Of a DNA stretch of 11,642 nucleotides, positions 6,394 to 11,642 are shown in pieces. Source of the DNA: Anaerolineae bacterium (GTDB lineage Bacteria > Chloroflexota > Anaerolineae > B4-G1 > DUEL01). The notes under the pieces are model-generated. The model saw only the letters and a program-made list of their open reading frames with translations. It was not told where the DNA came from and made no database searches. Made by a program: the position numbers and the translations under genes. The first letter of the stretch is position 1; each line of letters opens with the position of its first letter. The stretch covers positions 1-11,642 of the forward strand of contig JAFGOJ010000498.1 of the NCBI GenBank assembly GCA_016926575.1, written 5' to 3'.

Positions 6394-6417
6394 CACACCC
6401 AGTGCTTGCGGTATAAT
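6389..6417 (+). promoter_or_regulatory. Promoter of the rpmH-rnpA-yidD-yidC-jag-parA run
   Basis: TTGACC (6389-6394) and a perfect TATAAT (6412-6417) are separated by 17 bp. The start should be near 6424, leaving a leader of about 64 nt before rpmH. Only 6 bp separate its -35 box from that of the divergent radical SAM promoter. Confidence 0.85.
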
Positions 6418-6428
6418 ACGCTTCACTT

Positions 6429-6450
6429 CTCCGCAGGGTACGATGCGGAG
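6429..6450 (+). promoter_or_regulatory. 5'-leader hairpin of rpmH
   Basis: CTCCGCA (6429-6435) pairs with TGCGGAG (6444-6450) around an 8-nt loop, beginning about 5 nt after the predicted transcription start. It leaves the rpmH Shine-Dalgarno sequence (near 6477-6482) free. It may stabilise the 5' end or act in control of the operon; no known riboswitch or ribosomal-protein leader class is recognised. Confidence 0.5.
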
Positions 6451-6487
6451 ATTGAATTTGTATGGGACATTACGAAGAGGGTGAATT

Positions 6488-6688
6488 ATGCCAAAACGAA
6501 CCTATCAACCTAAGAAGCGGAAGCGAATGCGCACCCACGGCTTTCGGGCGCGGTTGGCCACGCCCGGTGGGCGCAAGGTGCTCAAGGCACGGCGCAAGAA
6601 GGGCCGGCATCAACTGTCAGTGACGCGTGAATGGTCGAAGCAGTGGAACTGGAAGGAGAGCTCGCAACGGCCGCGTCGTCGGGACTAG
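6488..6688 (+). CDS. rpmH: Large-subunit ribosomal protein L34 with C-terminal extension
   Basis: Ribosomal protein of the large subunit that lies among 23S rRNA helices. Residues 1-45 match the whole L34 family: MPKRTYQPKKRKRMRTHGFR, then ARLATPGGRKVLKARRKKGRHQLSV. L34 is normally 44-47 residues, but this frame continues 21 residues further (TREWSKQWNW..., ending PRRRD), for 66 in total. The tail is Trp-rich in its first half and basic at the end. The start is certain: GAGGGTG lies about 7 nt upstream and the MPKRTYQP start is canonical. It opens the operon, with rnpA 15 nt downstream, the usual order in bacteria. The tail may bind rRNA, or may mark a shifted stop codon in this lineage. Confidence 0.97.
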   Translation: MPKRTYQPKKRKRMRTHGFRARLATPGGRKVLKARRKKGRHQLSVTREWSKQWNWKESSQRPRRRD

Positions 6689-6703
6689 AGCAGGCCACAG
6701 TGA

Positions 6704-7057
6704 ATGGAACGTCGGGTCCGGCTGTGCCGACAGGTAGACTTCCAGCGCGTTCGCAAAGAGGGCCGATCCTGGGCTCACCCCTTGCTGATCCTGGTGGTTC
6801 TTCCTAATGAGCTTGATCGTCTCCGCGTCGGCGTCACCGCCAGCCGCAGAGTCGGCAAAGCCGTCGAGCGCAACCGGGCCAAGCGTCTTCTACGCGAAGC
6901 CGCTCGTCATCTCTACCCAAGCCTCTCGCCAGGATGGGACGTCGTTCTCGTCGCCCGACGCGAGATCGTGTCGGCGAAGGAGCCCCAGGTGCGAGAGGCC
7001 TTGGCGTATTTGACACAGCGCGCCGGTTTGCTGGCAAAGGACGCCCGAAACCTATGA
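6704..7057 (+). CDS. rnpA: Ribonuclease P protein component
   Basis: Basic protein of 117 residues that binds the RNase P catalytic RNA and helps trim 5' leaders from pre-tRNAs, including those made in this window. The family signature GVTASRRVGKAVERNRAKRLLREAAR (43-68) contains the conserved RNR segment (about 56-58). Length is normal. The ATG at 6704 is directly preceded by an in-frame TGA (6701-6703), so no earlier start is possible; the Shine-Dalgarno sequence is weak, which suggests dependence on rpmH translation. Its stop codon overlaps the yidD start (ATGA). The RNA subunit gene is not in this window. Confidence 0.96.
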   Translation: MERRVRLCRQVDFQRVRKEGRSWAHPLLILVVLPNELDRLRVGVTASRRVGKAVERNRAKRLLREAARHLYPSLSPGWDVVLVARREIVSAKEPQVREALAYLTQRAGLLAKDARNL

Positions 7058-7290
7058 AGGCCCTATTTCTGGCCCTGATTCGGCTGTGGCAGACGACCTT
7101 TTCGCGTGTGCTCCCCGATACCTGCCGCTTCAGCCCAACCTGCTCGGCCTACGGGTACGAAGCCATCGAACGGTACGGGATATTTCGTGGCGGCTGGCTG
7201 GCGGTCAAACGCATCAGCCGCTGCCATCCCTTCCACCCCGGGGGGTACGATCCCGTCCCGGATCTTGACAAGGAGAAAACAGCCGAGTGA
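7054..7290 (+). CDS. yidD: Membrane protein insertion efficiency factor YidD
   Basis: Small protein of 78 residues in the YidD family, which sits at the inner face of the membrane and aids YidC-dependent insertion. The family core is fully present: TCRFSPTCSAYGYEAIERYG, then RGGWLAVKRISRCHPFHPGGYDPVP, with its three conserved cysteines. The N-terminal segment MKALFLALIRLWQTTFSRVL is amphipathic, as usual. The ATG at 7054 overlaps the rnpA stop by 4 nt; a longer reading of the frame upstream lies within rnpA and is not used. The 3' end overlaps the GTG of the lipoprotein gene by 4 nt. Confidence 0.95.
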   Translation: MKALFLALIRLWQTTFSRVLPDTCRFSPTCSAYGYEAIERYGIFRGGWLAVKRISRCHPFHPGGYDPVPDLDKEKTAE

Positions 7291-8423
7291 GAACACAGCG
7301 TCGTACATTTAGATGGGAGATCGTCGTGCTCCTCCTGTTCGCCGCCGCGCTCCTGAGTGGGTGCAGCGGTGGCGCGCGCGCCTCGACGTGGACCGGGCTG
7401 GTCATCGATGACGGCGTCGTCTACGTCGCCGATCTGACCCACGTGCGTGCCTTCGACGCAGAATCCGGCGCGCAGGTGTGGACCTTCCCCAGAGACGAAA
7501 GCGGCGGCGGCCCCTTCTACACCGCCACAATACAGCCCGGGGAAGCGCTGTTCGTGACGTCAGAAGAGAAAGCCAGCGGACTCTTCTCGTTTGCGCAGGC
7601 GCGCAACGTGCTGCGCGCCCTGACCATCGACCCGAACGATCCCGACGGGCGGCGTGAACTGTGGGCGTTCGACGCGGCCGAAGGGACCTACGTCAGCGGG
7701 GGCGCGGTCAGCGACAACCTGCTCGTCATCGGCAACGGGGACGGCAACGTCTACGCTCTGAACACCGAATCCGGCGCAATGGTGTGGACGTTCACCACCG
7801 AGAACCGCATCTGGGCCAAGCCGCTGGTCGTCTCCGATACCGTCTACGTCTCCTCGCTTGACCACCACCTCTACGCACTCGACGTGGAGAACGGGCGTCC
7901 GCGCTGGGAGCAACCCTTCCAAGCCGGCGGAGCCATCGCCGGGCAGCCGCTGGTGTATGACGGCCTGCTCTACGTGGGCGCTTTCGACAACAAAGTCTAC
8001 GCCCTGCAGCAGGAAGATGGAACGGTCGTGTGGGAGGCCGAAGGGCAGAACTGGTTTTGGGGCACCCCAACCACCGACGGCAGCGCCGTCTACGCGGCAG
8101 ACGTCAACGGCAACGTCTACGCCTGGGACGCAGCTACCGGTAGCCTGGTGTGGGACGAGCACGTCGATGACTTGGTCCACATCGGACCGGCGTTGAGTCA
8201 GGACCACCACATCCTGGTCGTCGCCGGGAGTGACGGCAGCCTGTACGGCCTAGACACCAGCGATGGTGTCGTGCTGTGGGAGCAACCGGGAGAGGGCGAA
8301 ATCGCTTCGATGGTCATCGATGGCGACTACGTCTACATCTCCCGCATCGCATCTTCCGACAGCGTCCAGGCCTTCTACGCGGAGAACGGTCGCAACCTCT
8401 GGACCTTCTCCTCCGATTCTTGA
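7287..8423 (+). CDS. PQQ-type beta-propeller lipoprotein between yidD and yidC
   Basis: Predicted lipoprotein of 378 residues anchored outside the membrane. Residues 1-26 form a lipoprotein signal (RRTFR, hydrophobic 12-22, lipobox LSGC with C26). The rest consists of PQQ/quinoprotein-like repeats of about 40 residues, each with a pattern like VYALD..G...W: for example VRAFDAESGAQVWTF, VYALNTESGAMVWTF, LYALDVENGRPRWE, VYALQQEDGTVVWE, VYAWDAATGSLVWD and LYGLDTSDGVVLWE. Seven to eight blades are likely. No enzyme motifs are visible, so a BamB-like binding or scaffold role is more likely than a PQQ enzyme. The GTG start at 7287 overlaps the yidD stop (GTGA); AAGGAG (7270-7275) lies 11 nt upstream. 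Its place beside yidD and yidC suggests work in membrane-protein or envelope assembly; this is inference. Confidence 0.88.
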   Translation: MRTQRRTFRWEIVVLLLFAAALLSGCSGGARASTWTGLVIDDGVVYVADLTHVRAFDAESGAQVWTFPRDESGGGPFYTATIQPGEALFVTSEEKASGLFSFAQARNVLRALTIDPNDPDGRRELWAFDAAEGTYVSGGAVSDNLLVIGNGDGNVYALNTESGAMVWTFTTENRIWAKPLVVSDTVYVSSLDHHLYALDVENGRPRWEQPFQAGGAIAGQPLVYDGLLYVGAFDNKVYALQQEDGTVVWEAEGQNWFWGTPTTDGSAVYAADVNGNVYAWDAATGSLVWDEHVDDLVHIGPALSQDHHILVVAGSDGSLYGLDTSDGVVLWEQPGEGEIASMVIDGDYVYISRIASSDSVQAFYAENGRNLWTFSSDS

Positions 8424-8436
8424 TAGGGGGTGCCCG

Positions 8437-9189
8437 GTGTGGGACCTGTTCCTTAGCGTTTTCATCAACTTTATGCTGCTCATCTACAACTTCCTCGGCC
8501 AGCAGACCATCGTCGCGATTACAATCGTGACCCTGATCGCACGCCTCATCACGCTTCCGCTGACACTCAAACAGCAGCAGACGTCTCAAAACATGCAAAA
8601 AGTGCAACCCAAGATGCAGGAGTTGCAGAAAAAGTACGCCAACGACAAGGAAAAGCTGGCGCAAGAGCAGATGAAACTCTACCAGGAAGCCGGGATCAAC
8701 CCGCTGGGAGGGTGCCTGCCTCTGGTCATCCAGATGCCGATTCTCTTCGCTCTCTACCAGTCCATCATCCGCGTGTTGGCGGTCAGCCCAATGGAGCTGT
8801 TGCGGCTGTCGCAGAACATCTACATGCCCGAGCTGACCCGCCTGATTCCCCTCAACAGTACGTTCCTGTGGCTCGACCTGGGGCAGCCAGACCCCTACTT
8901 CGTCTTGACCGTCTTGGTCGTGCTGACCTCCTGGCTTTCTCAGAAGATGCTCACCCCGCCATCGACCGACGAGCGGTCGGCCGCAATGAACCAGCAAATG
9001 CAACTGATGATGCCCCTGATGTTTGGCTTCATCTCGATGTCCTACGCCTCCGGCCTCTCCATCTACTTCATCATCTCCAACCTGGTCACGATGCTCCAGT
9101 ACTTCATCCTGCGCAACGATCGCTTCAAGCCAGAGGAAGACGCCGGGAAGGACAAAAAGAAGGACAAGAAGGACAAGAAGAAGGAGTAG
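8437..9189 (+). CDS. yidC: Membrane protein insertase YidC/Oxa1
   Basis: Integral membrane insertase of 250 residues that releases or inserts proteins alone or with Sec. Hydrophobic segments lie at about 5-20, 24-44, 93-112, 152-168 and 190-224. R36 in LIARLITLPLTLKQ is the conserved groove arginine. Residues 50-85 form the charged cytoplasmic helical hairpin, followed by GINPLGGCLPLVIQMPILFALYQ, and FLWLDLGQPDP is a family signature. There is no large periplasmic domain or lipobox, as in short Gram-positive-like YidC. The Lys-rich tail (KDKKKDKKDKKKE) probably contacts ribosomes. I choose GTG 8437 because MWDLF is a usual start in this group and AGGGGGTG lies just upstream; the frame is open further 5' but that part is inside the lipoprotein gene. 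jag follows after 2 nt. Confidence 0.95.
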   Translation: MWDLFLSVFINFMLLIYNFLGQQTIVAITIVTLIARLITLPLTLKQQQTSQNMQKVQPKMQELQKKYANDKEKLAQEQMKLYQEAGINPLGGCLPLVIQMPILFALYQSIIRVLAVSPMELLRLSQNIYMPELTRLIPLNSTFLWLDLGQPDPYFVLTVLVVLTSWLSQKMLTPPSTDERSAAMNQQMQLMMPLMFGFISMSYASGLSIYFIISNLVTMLQYFILRNDRFKPEEDAGKDKKKDKKDKKKE

Positions 9190-9191
9190 AA

Positions 9192-9938
9192 ATGGATCAA
9201 CCAAAGCGCACAGAGATATTCTCTGGCGAAGAAATAGAAGATGCGATCGCCGCCGGGCTGAGCGCAATGGGCCTCACCCGCGATCAAGTCACCGTGGAAG
9301 TGCTCGACGAAGGCAGCCGCGGCATCCTGGGTATCGGCAGCAAGCCTGCCCGCGTGCGCCTGCTCCCCATCCCCCGCCCTGACCCGACGCCCCCACCCGT
9401 CGCCAGCGTCGCGACTATCGAGCCCGTCGCAGAACTGCAACCCGAGCCTCCCGCAGGCGAAGAAACGCCCGACGTCACCGCCGTAGCGCGCGAAATGATG
9501 GCCGAACTCCTGAAACGCTTGGGATTCGACGCCGAGGTCGAGGTCAGCCAGGCCGAACGCGCCCCAGACGAGGACACAGCACCGATCATCTTGGACGTGT
9601 ACGGCGCCGGCGTCGACGAGCTAATTGGACGCAAGGGCGACACCCTCGCCGCGCTCCAGGAAATCACGCGCCTGATGATGGGCAAACGCCTGGGTCAACG
9701 CACGAATTTGATCGTGGACGTCGAAGGGTACAAGCAGCGACGTGAGCGCAACCTGCGCAGCCTGGCACGCCGTATGGCCGAGCAGGCCGCACAGACCGGA
9801 CGACGGGCGTATCTCGAACCGATGTCGCCCTACGAACGCCGCATCATCCACCTCGAACTGCGTGAGCATCCCGACGTCGAGACCATCAGCGTGGGAGACG
9901 GGCCGCGCCGCCGCGTAACGATCGTCCCTAAAACCTAA
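9192..9938 (+). CDS. jag: Jag/KhpB RNA-binding protein (Jag-N, KH, R3H)
   Basis: Cytoplasmic RNA-binding protein of 248 residues, called Jag, KhpB or EloR in other bacteria, where it affects cell elongation and division through RNA binding with KhpA. Residues 1-55 are the Jag-N domain (ending RGILGIGSKPARVRL). A Pro/Glu-rich linker runs from about 59 to 94. The KH domain spans about 95-180 with the GxxG loop in IGRKGD (145-150). The R3H domain covers about 183-246, with the RxxxH motif at R216-H220. The ATG is set by AAGGAG (9181-9186), which overlaps the end of yidC, 5 nt upstream. Adjacency to yidC is the conserved arrangement across bacteria. All three domains look intact. Confidence 0.95.
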   Translation: MDQPKRTEIFSGEEIEDAIAAGLSAMGLTRDQVTVEVLDEGSRGILGIGSKPARVRLLPIPRPDPTPPPVASVATIEPVAELQPEPPAGEETPDVTAVAREMMAELLKRLGFDAEVEVSQAERAPDEDTAPIILDVYGAGVDELIGRKGDTLAALQEITRLMMGKRLGQRTNLIVDVEGYKQRRERNLRSLARRMAEQAAQTGRRAYLEPMSPYERRIIHLELREHPDVETISVGDGPRRRVTIVPKT

Positions 9939-9956
9939 ACGGGCAGGCTGCGCCTT

Positions 9957-10820
9957 ATGAAACTCGGCCCGCCACGCCGGTTGGACTATCTCGTGATTGG
10001 GCACGTCACGCACGATGTCGCTCCCGGCGGCGGGTTCACATATGGCGGCACCGCCACGTACGCCGCCCGCACCGCCCAGGCGCTGGGCTGCCGCGTCGGC
10101 ATCCTCACCAGCACCGCCAACCACGACGCGGCCGCTTTCGCCTGTGCCGAAGTCTTCAACGTCCCTACACCCTCTACCACGATCTTTGAGAATCGATACA
10201 GCCACACGGCCCGCCAGCAGGTGATCCACAGCGTCGCCAGCTCACTATCTCCCCACCACGTCCCTCCGGACTGGCAAAACGCCGCGATCGTCCACATCGG
10301 ACCGGTAGCTCGGGAATGCGACCCGGCCCTGGTCAACGCCTTCCCCGATGCCTTCGTCGGCGTCACCCCGCAGGGGTGGATGCGCCACTGGGATCACCAG
10401 GGGCACGTCCGGCGCGCAGAATGGGCAGACGCCGAGACGGTTCTCTCCACAGCCAACGCGGTCGTTCTGAGCATCGAGGATGTGGGCGGAGACGTCGCGC
10501 TCGTGGAACGCTGGGCGCGCTGGTGCGCGCTGTTGGTGCTCACGCGCGGCGCTGCGGGCTGCACGGTCTACGTCGACGGAGCAGCGAGAGACGTGCCCGG
10601 CTTCCCGACCGCCGAAGTGGACCCCACCGGCGCGGGCGACGTCTTCACCGCCGCCTTCTTCGTCCAACTCGCGCGTGGGGCCACGCCCCAAGACGCCGCC
10701 CGGCTGGCGAATTGCGTCGCAGCGACGTCCGTCACCCGCGTGGGGCTGGACGGCATCCCAACGCCAGAAGAGATCGCTCGCTGCCTGAGGACGACGCCCT
10801 TCTCGACGATTGAACCATAA
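9957..10820 (+). CDS. PfkB-family (ribokinase-like) carbohydrate or nucleoside kinase
   Basis: Predicted ATP-dependent kinase of 287 residues, a little shorter than the usual 300-330. The N-terminal glycine motif appears as FTYGGTATYAARTAQALG (27-44) and the second PfkB signature as VDPTGAGDVF (221-230), with D228 as the likely catalytic base. A central segment VGVTPQGWMRHWDHQGHV (134-151) resembles that of inositol-kinase-like PfkB proteins from memory; the real substrate is unknown. The ATG at 9957 lies 18 nt after jag and has only a weak Shine-Dalgarno sequence. The stop overlaps the parA start by one base (TAATG), so the two are probably translated together. Sugar kinases are not normal members of this cluster, where mnmE, mnmG and rsmG are common between jag and parA. 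Confidence 0.88.
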   Translation: MKLGPPRRLDYLVIGHVTHDVAPGGGFTYGGTATYAARTAQALGCRVGILTSTANHDAAAFACAEVFNVPTPSTTIFENRYSHTARQQVIHSVASSLSPHHVPPDWQNAAIVHIGPVARECDPALVNAFPDAFVGVTPQGWMRHWDHQGHVRRAEWADAETVLSTANAVVLSIEDVGGDVALVERWARWCALLVLTRGAAGCTVYVDGAARDVPGFPTAEVDPTGAGDVFTAAFFVQLARGATPQDAARLANCVAATSVTRVGLDGIPTPEEIARCLRTTPFSTIEP

Positions 10821-11602
10821 TGTCCATTATTTACACGCTCGCAAATCAAAAAGGCGGTGTGGGCAAGACCACGACCGCCGTCAACGTGGCGGCCTATCTG
10901 GCCGCCGAGGGCTTCAATGTGCTGCTGGTGGATATCGACCCGCAGGCCAATGCGACCTCCAGCCTGGGTGTGGACCGGCGGCAGCTCGCCACCTCCGTCT
11001 ACGACGTGCTGGTCAACCAGACCCCTCTGGAAACGGCCATCACGCCCACCCAGTGGCCGCGCCTGCACATCGTGCCCAGTGCGAACCAGTTGGCCGGCGC
11101 TACCGTGGAACTGGTCAGCGCGCTGGCGCGCGAACACCGCCTGCGCGTTGCGTTGGAAGGCGCGCCGGACCGGTATGACTACACCCTCATCGACTGCCCG
11201 CCCAGCCTGGGTATCTTGACCGTCAACGGATTGACAGCCGCCCGGAACGGGGTTATCATCCCCGTGCAGTGTGAATACCTGGCGCTGGAAGGCCTCTCCC
11301 AACTCGTCCAGACCATCGACCTCGTGCGGCGGGCGCTCAATCCTGACCTGCGCATCCGCGGGCTGGTGATGACGATGTTCGACCCGCGCACCAACCTGTC
11401 GCGCCAGGTCATCCAAGAGGTGCGCCAGCACTTCGGCAATCGCGTCTTTCGCACCATCATCCCCCGCAGCGTGCGGTTGGGCGAGGCACCCAGCTTTGGA
11501 GAACCGATCCTCAGCCACGACCCCCGCTCTTCCGGCGCGCGGGCCTACCAGGTGCTCACCAAAGAACTGCTGCTCGGCGACGGGAAAATAAAACCCAAGT
11601 AG
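10820..11602 (+). CDS. parA: Chromosome-partitioning ATPase ParA/Soj
   Basis: Deviant Walker ATPase of 260 residues that binds DNA non-specifically as an ATP dimer and works with ParB on parS to move or position chromosome origins. Visible are the Walker A motif KGGVGKTT (11-18) with signature lysine K11 and catalytic-site lysine K16, DIDPQANATSSLG (38-50) as switch I, and LIDCPPSLG (123-131) as Walker B/switch II. The late region RQVIQEVRQHFGNRVFRTIIPRSVRLGEAPSFGEPI is typical of chromosomal Soj rather than plasmid ParA. The length is normal and there is no N-terminal HTH domain. The ATG at 10820 overlaps the kinase stop. parB is expected next. No parS-like sequence was found by eye in this window. 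Confidence 0.95.
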   Translation: MSIIYTLANQKGGVGKTTTAVNVAAYLAAEGFNVLLVDIDPQANATSSLGVDRRQLATSVYDVLVNQTPLETAITPTQWPRLHIVPSANQLAGATVELVSALAREHRLRVALEGAPDRYDYTLIDCPPSLGILTVNGLTAARNGVIIPVQCEYLALEGLSQLVQTIDLVRRALNPDLRIRGLVMTMFDPRTNLSRQVIQEVRQHFGNRVFRTIIPRSVRLGEAPSFGEPILSHDPRSSGARAYQVLTKELLLGDGKIKPK

Positions 11603-11639
11603 AGGCCATGATCGCTTCGCTCACAGCCGATAGGCGAAA

Positions 11640-11642
11640 ATG
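11640..11642 (+). other. Possible start of the next gene (parB expected)
   Basis: The last three bases are ATG, 37 nt after parA, preceded by a weak AGGCG. Another open start, ATG at 11608 with GAGG just before it, runs in a different frame to the window edge. One of them probably begins the next gene. parB is the expected neighbour of parA, but no ParB residue can be read here. Confidence 0.25.

Noticed and set aside
6389..6397. TTGACCACA as a DnaA box upstream of rpmH
   Set aside because: It has two mismatches to TTATCCACA, stands alone and is fully explained as the -35 region.
7264..7290. TTGACA before the lipoprotein gene as an internal promoter
   Set aside because: There is no suitable -10 hexamer 16-18 bp downstream, and the AAGGAG overlapping it serves as a ribosome binding site.
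10568..11518. A 316-codon minus-strand frame opposite the kinase and parA
   Set aside because: It is a shadow of two confidently identified genes, with no recognisable domain or ribosome binding site.

Overview
The window is high-GC chromosomal DNA from a bacterium. The gene content fits a Chloroflexota lineage (Anaerolineae or a relative): an RNase P/YidC/Jag cluster running into parA, a YidC with no signal peptide, a tungsten-type aldehyde:ferredoxin oxidoreductase, and tRNA genes without encoded CCA. This placement is inferred from gene order and protein character; no marker comparison was possible.

Left part (about 1-6350), mostly on the minus strand. An aldehyde:ferredoxin oxidoreductase (AOR) and a small ferredoxin with four 4Fe-4S motifs form a two-gene operon (ferredoxin first, overlapping ends). 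Its promoter lies back to back with the promoter of a plus-strand tRNA-Gly(GCC)/tRNA-Cys(GCA) pair, which ends in a clear intrinsic terminator. After the terminator comes a roughly 163-bp non-coding palindromic element with 16-bp perfect terminal inverted repeats, subterminal repeats and a 20-bp central hairpin; it looks like a MITE/REP-type element. Next, on the minus strand, are a secreted lytic transglycosylase with its own strong promoter, and a two-gene operon of a radical SAM protein followed directly (TAAATG) by an FAD-dependent desaturase-like oxidoreductase.

Right part (about 6350-11642), all plus strand. A strong promoter divergent from the radical SAM promoter starts a tightly packed run: rpmH, rnpA, yidD, a beta-propeller lipoprotein, yidC, jag, a PfkB-family kinase and parA. 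Spacings range from 4-nt overlaps to 18-nt gaps, and no terminator is visible. The run joins ribosome and tRNA maturation (L34, RNase P protein), membrane-protein insertion (YidD, YidC, Jag) and chromosome partitioning (ParA). The next gene, where parB would be expected, may begin in the last bases. dnaA, DnaA boxes and a parS site were not seen, so this oriC-type cluster is detached here from dnaA.

The points most worth a second look are the nested palindromic element, the radical SAM/FAD pair with its apparently leaderless start, the shared dyad across the two divergent -35 boxes, the long C-terminal tail on L34, the lipoprotein between yidD and yidC, and the kinase coupled to parA. Nothing in the window is clearly an undescribed defence or mobile system.
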